Source: a virus
Length of the DNA stretch: 64,000 nt
IMG/VR virus record: IMGVR_UViG_3300025141_016046
Coordinates: 1 to 64,000 of that record
Strand: one strand, 5' to 3'
Position 1 is the stretch's first letter, and each line of letters opens with the position of its first letter. Shown piece after piece: positions 1-7,488 of the stretch. The notes under the pieces were generated by a model. It saw only the letters and a list, made by a program, of their open reading frames with translations, made no database searches and was not told the DNA's origin. The translations under genes were made by a program, and so were the position numbers.

Positions 1-1
1 C

Positions 2-1948
2 TTAGATAACGTCCATATCCATGACTGTAACTGTACCGTAGAAGTCAGCACGAACCATCTTCTTGCCGTATCGGGTCATCACGCCCTTACGGGGTGTGAA
101 GTCTTCCGGCTGGAAGATAGTAGGAGTGACGATCAGCGGTACGTAAGGTGCATATACGTAGCCTGTCTCTAGGTAGCTTCCACCCTTATAACCGACGAGG
201 ACCTTGTTCCGTGGGAAGTATGGATCCTTGTAGACTGTGAAGCGGTTGCTTAGAGAACCGATCTGTGCAGCACCAAGTGAGAATGGAACACCGACCTGTC
301 CGTCGCCGTCGATCTTAAGGGCTGGCTTATAGAGCACTGATGCCTCGAAGATTGTAGCAACGTCCGGGGAGACCACGATGAAGTTAGCGGAACCACGAAG
401 TGTCTTTCTGTGGATCTCATTAGCAACGTCGATGATTGTCTCAACGAGTGTCTCGTACCATTCGCGAACTGTACCAGTGAACTGAGGACCGGAAGCCAAT
501 GAAGAGCTCTTGGTTGCCTCTGCACCTGATTTCTTGTTAACGAACTTACCTGGTAGACGTGACCAGTAGTAGTTAGCACCCTGTGCCTCAACAAGTAGAT
601 CATTCAAGATCTCTCTATCAATTTCAAGTGCAACCTGCTCTGAGAGGATCTGAGTAAGCTCAACCTCAGCGTCAAGGCTGTGGTAGGCGTTCAAGTCCTG
701 AGCGAGTTCTGGTGACCAGCGAGCGCGGAGCTTACGGGTTACCGCTGTAACAGCGATTGACTCGATCTTGATGTCGATTTCTGGGATGATCGGTGATGGT
801 GAGGATGTGCTGAAGTTGGACTCAAACGATGGAATCGTAAGAGCTGCACCGTCAGAACTGTCAACAGTAAGTGTTGGTGAAACAACATATGATGCTGTTA
901 GGTTCAACTGGCTGGCATCAAGTCGTGTAGTGGAATCAACACCTGAAACAACTGTTAGAAGAACACCGTTTGTTGTGTTTCTATCAGCGAAAGGATCAGC
1001 TGAGAAGATACCTGTACTTGAGTTGTATGTACCGATCTGGTTTAGGCGACGAACATTCTTGATGTTGTTACCACCCTGAATTGAATCAGGAATGTTTCCA
1101 ATCTGCATCTCAGATCCAGCAGCAGCGTCGGAAGGCGTGGTTGTCGAGAAGATACCAACTTCCTTTGCCATTGTAAGATCGATGCTTGATGGGAACTTGC
1201 TTAGGTTGAATAGAACGAACTGGAATCTTCCTGTTCCTGCCTGTCCGGGATCTTCCTCAATAAGCTTGGTAAGCTGTGGGTCGAACTGAATAAGCTTTCC
1301 ATCTGTACCTGTAGCAACAATGGCTGTCTTTGCAGTAATTGCATCTGCACTGTTTCCATATGCACCTGAAGCAGCAACTGCTCCAATGTCAAAAACTACT
1401 GACTTGTGAACCTTTGAAAAGCCTGCACCGACGAGGTCATACTGACCACCAACTGCAGTTGATCCTGAACGAACACCCTTTCCTGATGGAAGGTTGTAGA
1501 TTGAAGATCCTGCCTTATATGTCTGTGCGTCAGCTGTTCCAGCTGAGCCATCTGCATTTGATGTATCACCACCGCGACGTGTGCCGTATGTGTAATCCAG
1601 ATAGAATAGCAGTCCTGAAGGAAGGCTCATTGGCTGAATTGAAACAAGCTCATTTGCAACCAGGCCACCGAAAACACGGCGAACGATTGGGAAAGCGATG
1701 TTGGTGAAACCTTGAAGGTCACCTGAAGCTGAACCGGCAGCGTTGCCAGTTCCGACTGAGTTAGCTTCTCTAAGAAGCTGTGCAGCCTGATTTTCCAGAA
1801 GGCTAGCCATGTTCTCCCGATGCTGTCCATCTAGACCTCTGAGAAGACCGGTACGGGACCACTTCTCAATAAGTCTACGATTCTGTGCACCGAGGTGACG
1901 CTGGCGTATACCTTCTGTCAATTGATTTAACGTAAAGGATTTACTCAT
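2..1948 (-). CDS. 23: Major capsid protein (T4 gp23-like)
   Basis: This protein forms the hexameric shell of the phage head. The gp23 signature is visible at residues about 45-118: a helical segment (ENMASLLENQ), then a stretch containing FPIVRRVFGGL and SIQPMSLPSGLLFYLD, which corresponds to the VQPMSGPTGL region of T4 gp23. The C-terminus carries the family-like GYKGGSYLETGYVYAPYVPL block. At 648 residues it is longer than T4 gp23 (521), the extra length lying in the serine/threonine-rich middle. An AGGAG Shine-Dalgarno sits just ahead of the ATG at 1948. It lies directly downstream of the scaffold gene, as in T4. The gp23 family is normally trimmed by the prohead protease; a homologous protease is encoded at 6022-6642, but I did not pin down a cleavage site. 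The gene looks more GC-rich than its neighbours, as expected for a very highly expressed gene. The stop codon is at the very edge of the window, so the gene is complete. Confidence 0.95.
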   Translation of the reverse strand: MSKSFTLNQLTEGIRQRHLGAQNRRLIEKWSRTGLLRGLDGQHRENMASLLENQAAQLLREANSVGTGNAAGSASGDLQGFTNIAFPIVRRVFGGLVANELVSIQPMSLPSGLLFYLDYTYGTRRGGDTSNADGSAGTADAQTYKAGSSIYNLPSGKGVRSGSTAVGGQYDLVGAGFSKVHKSVVFDIGAVAASGAYGNSADAITAKTAIVATGTDGKLIQFDPQLTKLIEEDPGQAGTGRFQFVLFNLSKFPSSIDLTMAKEVGIFSTTTPSDAAAGSEMQIGNIPDSIQGGNNIKNVRRLNQIGTYNSSTGIFSADPFADRNTTNGVLLTVVSGVDSTTRLDASQLNLTASYVVSPTLTVDSSDGAALTIPSFESNFSTSSPSPIIPEIDIKIESIAVTAVTRKLRARWSPELAQDLNAYHSLDAEVELTQILSEQVALEIDREILNDLLVEAQGANYYWSRLPGKFVNKKSGAEATKSSSLASGPQFTGTVREWYETLVETIIDVANEIHRKTLRGSANFIVVSPDVATIFEASVLYKPALKIDGDGQVGVPFSLGAAQIGSLSNRFTVYKDPYFPRNKVLVGYKGGSYLETGYVYAPYVPLIVTPTIFQPEDFTPRKGVMTRYGKKMVRADFYGTVTVMDMDVI

Positions 1949-1975
1949 CTTAATTTACTCCTAAGTTTGATGAAT

Positions 1976-3478
1976 TTATTTGTTTATTCCCGCGAGCGTT
2001 GCCCATCTACTAACTTCAGCAACCTGACTGCTAGTAGAAGAAGCTTGACGTGTAGCTCGCGATGCGGAACCGAGATTTCTTCGGACCGCTGACTCATTCA
2101 GCGTTCTTCCATTCTTTCGATTCCCGATAGACTCAGCAAGGCTCTTATAAAGAAGCTTTACCTCTCTAAGACTTCGAGCACTATCGAGTGCCTCAATTAT
2201 GGATCGACGCTGCGATGAAGAAACGTCTCTATTCTGAAGCATTTTATTCACATAAAGCAGCTTCGCATTGAATAGATTCATCTCTGTTAATTGCTCACGA
2301 AGTGATACAACTGCACTTCTGTATTCATCGAGCTTAGAGCTCATGGCACGACTATTCCGGCCCTGATTTAAGATAGCTCTACGCAACTTTCGATTCTCTT
2401 TCTTGACGGAGCCGTCTTCTCCGTCCCCTTCTTCTTTTCCTTTTCCATCGTCTTCGTCAGCCTCATTCATGTCATCTGACATGTGATGGCCTTCATCTTC
2501 TGTCTCTGGCATGTGACCGGCTTCGGAAAGACGTCTCATTCTTTTAATTTCTGATCTAAGCATATCGAGATCAACTTCAACTGTTTCTGCAAGATCTTCA
2601 ACACCTGCTCCTGCTTCTTCACCTTCAGCAGGAAGAGGTTCTTCACCTTCTGCTGGTGCAGCTCCCCCGACCTGTGCGGCAATTGCATCTTCTAGTGCTG
2701 CTATTGCATCGTCAATTTCTGGAGGAAGCTCTGGGCCCTCATCAGCAGGTAATTCAGCAGCAGCTGGATCAGCAGCTGGATCGGCACCCGGTTCTGGAGG
2801 CATGTCATCTTGTTCAAAAAGGCTGTAGAGCTCTGAGAGGTCCATATCTGCCTCTTCCTTTTCGCCCTTTTCTTCATCACCTTCAGTGTCTAGCTCTGCC
2901 ATTATCTCACGAAGTGTAGCCTCTTCAGTTTTTTCATCCTTGCTTTCAGAAAGCATGGACGTAATGTCATTGAGATCAATTTCATAAAGAACCTCATTGT
3001 TTCTTGACATCTTAGAATTCTCCTTAATATTAATAGAATTTAATTCCTGTCCTATAACTATTCCATCAGAAGGTAAAGTTCTTGAATCTTCCTTAAGCTT
3101 TCTAGTTATATCTACAAGTTTTTGTTGATGTTTTCTACCTAGCACGCTTGCAGACTCATGAAGAGCATCTAGGACTTTTGTTTTTTGACCAGATTTTGGG
3201 TTAAAAAACTCCATCAGTGTTTCCAGTGCTGTTTCATCTAAAACAACATCTGACTGTTTTGTATTTTTTCTCTCTTTACTTTTCAACCTGGTGTTAGTAA
3301 AAATTTCAGAAATATCATGTGACGATGAATCTTCAGATCCATTAATTAGCTGATCTTCTATAAGCTTTCTAATTTTTGGTGTAACGGATTCAATAATTGC
3401 CTGCTTTGCATTTTTCTCAGCAATTTCTCTAAGTTTTTTAGCGTCAGCAATTGCTTCATCATAAAGTGTATTAGACAT
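1976..3478 (-). CDS. 22: Prohead core scaffold protein (T4 gp22-like), probable dual-start gene
   Basis: This is the likely internal scaffold around which the capsid protein assembles. The C-terminal part (about residues 385-460) holds the gp22-type helical block with NAKLLYVNKMLQ and a following ALDSARSLREVKLLYKSL segment. The centre (about 205-345) is extremely acidic and Pro/Ala/Glu-rich, and the N-terminus (about 1-40) is a charged helix. At 500 residues it is much longer than T4 gp22 (269). A GAGGAG ribosome-binding site precedes the ATG at 3478. A second in-frame ATG at 3010 (residue 157) has its own AAGGAG nine bases upstream, so a 344-residue product containing the acidic and scaffold parts is probable. 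Position between protease and capsid genes supports the call. Confidence 0.85.
   Translation of the reverse strand: MSNTLYDEAIADAKKLREIAEKNAKQAIIESVTPKIRKLIEDQLINGSEDSSSHDISEIFTNTRLKSKERKNTKQSDVVLDETALETLMEFFNPKSGQKTKVLDALHESASVLGRKHQQKLVDITRKLKEDSRTLPSDGIVIGQELNSINIKENSKMSRNNEVLYEIDLNDITSMLSESKDEKTEEATLREIMAELDTEGDEEKGEKEEADMDLSELYSLFEQDDMPPEPGADPAADPAAAELPADEGPELPPEIDDAIAALEDAIAAQVGGAAPAEGEEPLPAEGEEAGAGVEDLAETVEVDLDMLRSEIKRMRRLSEAGHMPETEDEGHHMSDDMNEADEDDGKGKEEGDGEDGSVKKENRKLRRAILNQGRNSRAMSSKLDEYRSAVVSLREQLTEMNLFNAKLLYVNKMLQNRDVSSSQRRSIIEALDSARSLREVKLLYKSLAESIGNRKNGRTLNESAVRRNLGSASRATRQASSTSSQVAEVSRWATLAGINK
3008..3025 (-). promoter_or_regulatory. Internal ribosome-binding site and start codon in the scaffold gene
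   Basis: Reading the minus strand, AAGGAG (3025-3020) is followed by nine bases and ATG (3010-3008), in frame with the 500-codon scaffold gene. The encoded start Met-Ser-Arg-Asn-Asn lies just before the acidic region. This is as strong as the sites used by independent genes in this window, so it probably drives a nested 344-residue protein. Nested in-frame scaffold products are known from other phages, such as lambda Nu3 within gene C. Confidence 0.65.
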
Positions 3479-3546
3479 ACGTTATGCTCCTCAACTAATT
3501 TAATTATTTCACATCATCATAAACTACAAGGACAATTCAATTTAAG

Positions 3547-4203
3547 TTATACTTTAGATTGTTTTTTTTGCTTTTCAGCTGAAATTCTTGCCCTGGCAAC
3601 AGCTTTATCATCAGGATATAGAATATCTTCTAATGTGTAAGCTGTTATATCTTCTCCAGGATCCTCTTCAACAGAACCTAGATAAAGAGGTGCCCTAGAT
3701 GTCCCATATTGAGTTCCAGTTCTCTTATATGTACCTGGGTTAAATGCTACATTTGTAGAAGATCCGCCAAGAGCTGGTCCGTCAAAGCTTCCATAAAGAG
3801 ATTTTTTAGGTATTGGCGTCATAGTTCCATAAAGACTGTCACCTTTTCTCATAGGAGTGCCAGATTCAGGAATTCTAATTCTCTGATTTGATACAAAAGA
3901 AGCTCTATCTGCCCTTCTAGATGGATCGTTTCTGAATGCTCCTAGATTTACCATTCTTACAAATTTATCTAACGATGCAGAGTCTTCTTCAAATGGTCCA
4001 TCGATATCATCATCATCATCAACTGGAGGGTTAACATATGGATATATGTCTCCTCTTTGATAGGATATATCAAACTTAGGATTAACGGTTCCATATCCTC
4101 CGCCGCTTCTTCCATCGTACGGTGTATATGCTGTAGAGGGAGGGCCTTCTTCATTTAAGGCTAATCTCCTTCTGCGATTTATTCGATTAACCTTGTATTT
4201 CAA
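3547..4203 (-). CDS. Hypothetical protein, probable head-region protein (218 aa)
   Basis: I do not recognise this family. The N-terminus is strongly basic (RINRRRRL near residues 7-14), followed by a Gly/Tyr/Pro-rich low-complexity region with repeated YG and SLYG motifs (for example DSLYGTM and KSLYGSF around residues 123-140). The C-terminus is a short charged segment. Such composition suggests a largely disordered or elongated protein rather than an enzyme. The start is a TTG at 4203, preceded by AAGGTG five bases upstream, two bases after the stop of the previous gene. It sits between the protease and scaffold genes, so a role in head or core assembly is inferred from position only. Confidence 0.7.
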   Translation of the reverse strand: MKYKVNRINRRRRLALNEEGPPSTAYTPYDGRSGGGYGTVNPKFDISYQRGDIYPYVNPPVDDDDDIDGPFEEDSASLDKFVRMVNLGAFRNDPSRRADRASFVSNQRIRIPESGTPMRKGDSLYGTMTPIPKKSLYGSFDGPALGGSSTNVAFNPGTYKRTGTQYGTSRAPLYLGSVEEDPGEDITAYTLEDILYPDDKAVARARISAEKQKKQSKV

Positions 4204-4205
4204 AA

Positions 4206-4736
4206 CTACACCTTACCGTCAGAACCCTCGTAAGATCTTCCTGAAATATATGATCCAATGGCCTGACTAGAAATTCCCTTAGACGTGCTAGATGGTTCTG
4301 CAAGGCCTCCTAGCCCTGTACCAAACTCCACACCTGCATCTGGAATCTCTCCAGTATATGCATCTTGATCACTTGCAAATACACTTCCCGGTCCGGGAGA
4401 TGTTGGATTGGGAACATATGCAGAAGCAGGAAGACCTCCCCCACCTGTTTCAACATTTTGCATATTTGGAGAGTTTGAATAGTTTAAATCATACGTTCCA
4501 AATGTGTGACCTGCATCATTGACTACTCCATTAGCTACGCCTGTAGCCTTGTCTCCCTTTCCGCCACCGCCGTTTAATGAAGAAACACCAATATTAAGTA
4601 CTGTTTCTTCATTATAGTCATTGTATAAAGGAGACTTAGAGAACGAAGCCTTAAGATTTACATCGTTTCTACTTCCAAGGCCGCCATCTCCAGATGGTCC
4701 CATGGGTAATACTGTTCCTTGCTTATGAGTTGGCAT
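4206..4736 (-). CDS. Hypothetical Gly/Ser-rich protein in the head cluster (176 aa)
   Basis: No family is recognised. The protein is rich in Gly, Ser, Asn and Pro, with runs such as SLNGGGGKGD and ETGGGGLP, and lacks any membrane segment or catalytic motif I can see. It is probably disordered or a beta-rich structural accessory. I prefer the ATG at 4736 (Met-Pro-Thr-His), one base after the stop codon of the preceding gene, over a GTG four codons upstream that would overlap that gene. It belongs to the run of five small genes between prohead protease and scaffold, so it may be a head-core or head-decoration component (inference). Confidence 0.65.
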   Translation of the reverse strand: MPTHKQGTVLPMGPSGDGGLGSRNDVNLKASFSKSPLYNDYNEETVLNIGVSSLNGGGGKGDKATGVANGVVNDAGHTFGTYDLNYSNSPNMQNVETGGGGLPASAYVPNPTSPGPGSVFASDQDAYTGEIPDAGVEFGTGLGGLAEPSSTSKGISSQAIGSYISGRSYEGSDGKV

Positions 4737-4737
4737 C

Positions 4738-4974
4738 TTACAGATCACTCATAATTTTTTTCTTAACTCTTGCCTTTTCTTTAAGAACTCTTTTAAGCTT
4801 TAATGTCAAACTTGCCTCATGAATCTTAAGTGCCTTAAGATAATCAACGTTCTTTGCAAGTGTATTAGCCATATCCTTGGCATCAACTTCTTCTGCTTCG
4901 ACTTTAAGCTTTGCCTTCTCTTCAAGGACAAGCCTTTTAAGATAGTTCGATGTAAGTTTTTTAACCCTAGCCAT
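4738..4974 (-). CDS. Small lysine-rich coiled-coil protein in the head cluster (78 aa)
   Basis: This short protein is almost entirely helical by appearance and rich in Lys, Glu and Leu, with heptad-like spacing (YLKRLVLEEKAKLK and LTLKLKRVLKEKARVK). The ATG at 4974 is chosen because an AGGAG ribosome-binding site stands six bases upstream; a longer reading from 5028 has no such site. In T4 the portal-protease-scaffold region contains the small charged core proteins gp67 and gp68; this gene has a similar position and size, but I see no sequence match that would justify that name. No membrane segment is present. Confidence 0.65.
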   Translation of the reverse strand: MARVKKLTSNYLKRLVLEEKAKLKVEAEEVDAKDMANTLAKNVDYLKALKIHEASLTLKLKRVLKEKARVKKKIMSDL

Positions 4975-5039
4975 TTCTTTCTCCTGTGCGATGGGCACGT
5001 TACAACTATACATATTATGCACAGTCAAAAATAAACGAG

Positions 5040-5567
5040 CTACTTTCTAGGAGATGACTGAAATGCAAGAGATGCCCATCTGTCTGCTGCACCGGCAAAC
5101 ATCTCCATTGGGTCAGAACTTGCTGCTGCCTTTGCTGCAGTGTCTCCTTGTGTAAGGACAGCTGTCTCATGAGACACGGGCCCAGATCCTGTTTCTGAGC
5201 CGGTTCTTTGCTCTTGAAGTGTAGTTCTTGCTGTATCTTGAAAAATAGAGGATAAAACTGGATCAGAAGTTAGGTTTCTAACTGCATTGTCGACATTTTT
5301 CTCAAATTTTTCATTAATCGGTTTGTCAGTATTTAAGCCATATGAGACTGCATCGAGGCCGGGCCTCCTACGAGAAGAGCCTCCATTGCTTAAAGATCTA
5401 GAAGCTCCGTTTAATGAAGGTGAACTTGATCTCGGTGGTCTTGACACTCTAGATTCTGATATCATCGATCTTGAGCTGTCTCCCTCGCTTAAAATTCCCT
5501 CATTTAGAATTTCAACAAGACACTCTTTTACAACGGACTTTAAAGCGCTTCTTGAAAGCTTAGCCAT
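5040..5567 (-). CDS. Hypothetical protein with docking-like N-terminal helix (175 aa)
   Basis: The function is unknown. The first about 28 residues form an amphipathic helix (KLSRSALKSVVKECLVEIL) that resembles the start of the unrelated protein encoded at 15158-15592. The remainder is Ser/Arg-rich and low in complexity up to about residue 70 (many RSSS and GGSSRR patches), then a short helical part and a C-terminal segment ending near FAGAADRWASLAF. Its start codon overlaps the stop of the preceding gene (TAATG), indicating translational coupling with the protease-region genes. A head-internal or core-associated protein is the best guess from position. Confidence 0.65.
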   Translation of the reverse strand: MAKLSRSALKSVVKECLVEILNEGILSEGDSSRSMISESRVSRPPRSSSPSLNGASRSLSNGGSSRRRPGLDAVSYGLNTDKPINEKFEKNVDNAVRNLTSDPVLSSIFQDTARTTLQEQRTGSETGSGPVSHETAVLTQGDTAAKAAASSDPMEMFAGAADRWASLAFQSSPRK

Positions 5568-6022
5568 TATCCAACTCCCTCGAACAAAGGATAGTTTACA
5601 CCTGTCTGGCTGCCAGACATAGTACCTGTTAGAACAGGAAACTGACCGGAGTCAACGCCAGAAAGACCGGCAGTAATGCTAAATGCTGTTTTGGAATACT
5701 CGGATCTCACAAATAGTGTCTTACATCTTATCTCAAGACGAGGAGAGGATCCAGAAGCAGAAACTAGAAAATAATTACTAACCTCTCCCTGGCCCTTGGC
5801 ATTGACACCATTTAAAGTAAATCCAACACGCATTGGAACGGGTCCATGATTTTCAACAAAAAAGAATCTAGTTGCATATGGAAAATCTATCCGTTGCGGT
5901 GTTGTAGTAAGAGATCCTTCAGCTCCAAGATTTTGAAGTGATGAAGTTACAAAGGGAACACCTGAAACTTGATAAGCAGGAACAAAGTTAGCTCCTGCAC
6001 CTTTTGGCCAATGTTGAGCCAT
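5567..6022 (-). CDS. Hypothetical beta-rich head protein (151 aa)
   Basis: This protein has alternating hydrophobic and polar residues and many Gly, Ser, Thr and Val, typical of a beta-sandwich structural protein; segments such as TRFFFVENHGPVPMRVGFTL and LEIRCKTLFVRS look like strands. I recognise no family. It is translationally coupled on both sides: its ATG overlaps the protease stop at 6022 and its stop overlaps the next start at 5567. Coupling to the prohead protease gene suggests a virion or prohead component, perhaps decoration or head completion, but that is inference. Confidence 0.65.
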   Translation of the reverse strand: MAQHWPKGAGANFVPAYQVSGVPFVTSSLQNLGAEGSLTTTPQRIDFPYATRFFFVENHGPVPMRVGFTLNGVNAKGQGEVSNYFLVSASGSSPRLEIRCKTLFVRSEYSKTAFSITAGLSGVDSGQFPVLTGTMSGSQTGVNYPLFEGVG

Positions 6023-6642
6023 TATTCACCTTCCCATGAAAGTATTTCATTAAATATTCTATCAACCCTGTCACTCTTAGTAAAAATCTTATCTAGGTCA
6101 TCTCTTTTTACTTCTCTACTTTCATTCATCATAAATGCACCAGGTGTAGATGGTTCAGAAACCATGTCAAAGCATATTAGTTGAAAATCATCCTGGACTA
6201 TTTGTGTATCTCCCTGGCGTTTTGTTGTACCAACACCCCTTGAAGATATTCCTAATGTTACACCGGACTCGACTAAGCTTTTAAGAATCTTACCGCTAGG
6301 TGTATCAAGCAACTCAACAGCACCGTAGCATACATCATCTTGCATATATGCCTCCCTAACAATATGAGATGCATTCTTTAGCTCTACTACAGATGAGTCT
6401 GGGTGATCACATTCCCCCAGAGCTCTATTTTCTCTTATAAACTTTTGATAGTTTCTTATTTCTCTTTCTAAGATAGATTTTGGATAGATTCTTCCATTCT
6501 GATTTAAGGTGTCAGATTTTTGAAGAACACCCTTGAGAACAATCTTTCCTCCATTTCGCTGCATATCCTCTTTGAGCGTGTCAGCGTCAATTTTGAGAGG
6601 AAGCCACTCTGTTAAAAGTTTTAGCTTATCATCACTGCTCAT
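6022..6642 (-). CDS. 21: Prohead maturation protease (T4 gp21-like)
   Basis: This serine protease is expected to digest the scaffold and trim the capsid protein during head maturation. The family pattern is clear: NGRIYPKSILEREI (about residues 49-62), the catalytic histidine in GECDHPD (His80) and the nucleophile segment GISSRGVG (Ser133/Ser134), followed by a conserved FDMVSEPSTPGAFM block (about 158-171). The length of 206 aa is close to T4 gp21 (212). Its ATG overlaps the stop of the upstream gene (TAATG), with GAGGAA as ribosome-binding site. Portal, protease, scaffold and capsid genes follow in T4 order, with extra genes between protease and scaffold. Confidence 0.92.
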   Translation of the reverse strand: MSSDDKLKLLTEWLPLKIDADTLKEDMQRNGGKIVLKGVLQKSDTLNQNGRIYPKSILEREIRNYQKFIRENRALGECDHPDSSVVELKNASHIVREAYMQDDVCYGAVELLDTPSGKILKSLVESGVTLGISSRGVGTTKRQGDTQIVQDDFQLICFDMVSEPSTPGAFMMNESREVKRDDLDKIFTKSDRVDRIFNEILSWEGE

Positions 6643-7487
6643 TATTCCTCCATTAGTTCGTGCTTGAGCTTAGACACTAAAAGAAATTTAGATATTGTAG
6701 TGTCATTAATCTCATTTGAATTTGTCTCTTGAATATTTTTTCTAACATCAGATATCTTTTCTAAAATAATATCACTTTGAGCAGTTGTCTTTAGATTATC
6801 AATTTGACAAACTGTAGTCTCTTTTATCATATCTAGCATTTTTCTTATTGACTTGCCGTCATCATTGCTTATTGAAAAAACATATGTTTTAATAATTTCT
6901 TTCTGCTCTTCATTTAGTCTGTCATTATACTTTTTATTAAATTTTTCAGTCAATATCTTAACAACTAAATTATCAACATTTGAGTTAGGTTTATCTTCTT
7001 GAGGGTTGGTATCTTTCTCTTTAAGCAGATTTTCAACTATTCTTGACTCATATACAGCAACCTTTGAGAGGTTTGATAAGTCACCTCGTCTCCACTCATT
7101 AAGCAATGTTTGAATTGTGGCATACATCGTGTAATCTGGAACTCTTCTATGGTAAAACTGATCATCATCAATATTGTAGTTAATTTCTTTAATTAGATAA
7201 GATTTCTCTCTATCTAGCTCTGAGTAGTTTCGTCTTTTTGAAGCATTTTTTGCTTCTGTGAGTATTGCAGCTGCAACAGCAGTTGAGCTAACAGTAGACT
7301 TGGCAAGTGCATTAAATAGTCTAAATTCCTTATAAAGCTCTGTGCTTTCATTAAAATACTTTTCAACAATGTTTAATGCAACTTGTGCTTCATCGTTTTT
7401 TGACTCAATAAGCTTATCAGAGACATGTCTCAAGAGAAGTTCATATATTATTCCAACATTTCTTTTTTTATTGTGAGAATTTTTCAT
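6642..7487 (-). CDS. Conserved-looking helical protein between portal and protease (281 aa)
   Basis: I do not recognise a characterised family. The protein looks almost wholly alpha-helical, charged and soluble, starting with a basic segment and then NVGIIYELLLRHVSDKL. There is an Asn/Glu-rich linker near residues 158-170 and a helical C-terminus ending in LKHELMEE. No signal peptide or membrane segment is seen. It occupies the place where T4 has the small core genes 67 and 68, between portal and protease, so a prohead-core or portal-initiation role is plausible but only positional. Its stop overlaps the protease start. Confidence 0.7.
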   Translation of the reverse strand: MKNSHNKKRNVGIIYELLLRHVSDKLIESKNDEAQVALNIVEKYFNESTELYKEFRLFNALAKSTVSSTAVAAAILTEAKNASKRRNYSELDREKSYLIKEINYNIDDDQFYHRRVPDYTMYATIQTLLNEWRRGDLSNLSKVAVYESRIVENLLKEKDTNPQEDKPNSNVDNLVVKILTEKFNKKYNDRLNEEQKEIIKTYVFSISNDDGKSIRKMLDMIKETTVCQIDNLKTTAQSDIILEKISDVRKNIQETNSNEINDTTISKFLLVSKLKHELMEE

Positions 7488-7488
7488 T

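Noticed and set aside
1339-1707. Open frames on the plus strand within the capsid gene and similar antisense frames in many other genes.
   Set aside because: They lie opposite well-supported genes, have no ribosome-binding sites and show no recognisable protein features; they are shadows of the real genes.
4738-5028. A longer reading of the 78-aa protein starting at 5028.
   Set aside because: The extra 18 residues have no ribosome-binding site, while AGGAG stands six bases ahead of the ATG at 4974.
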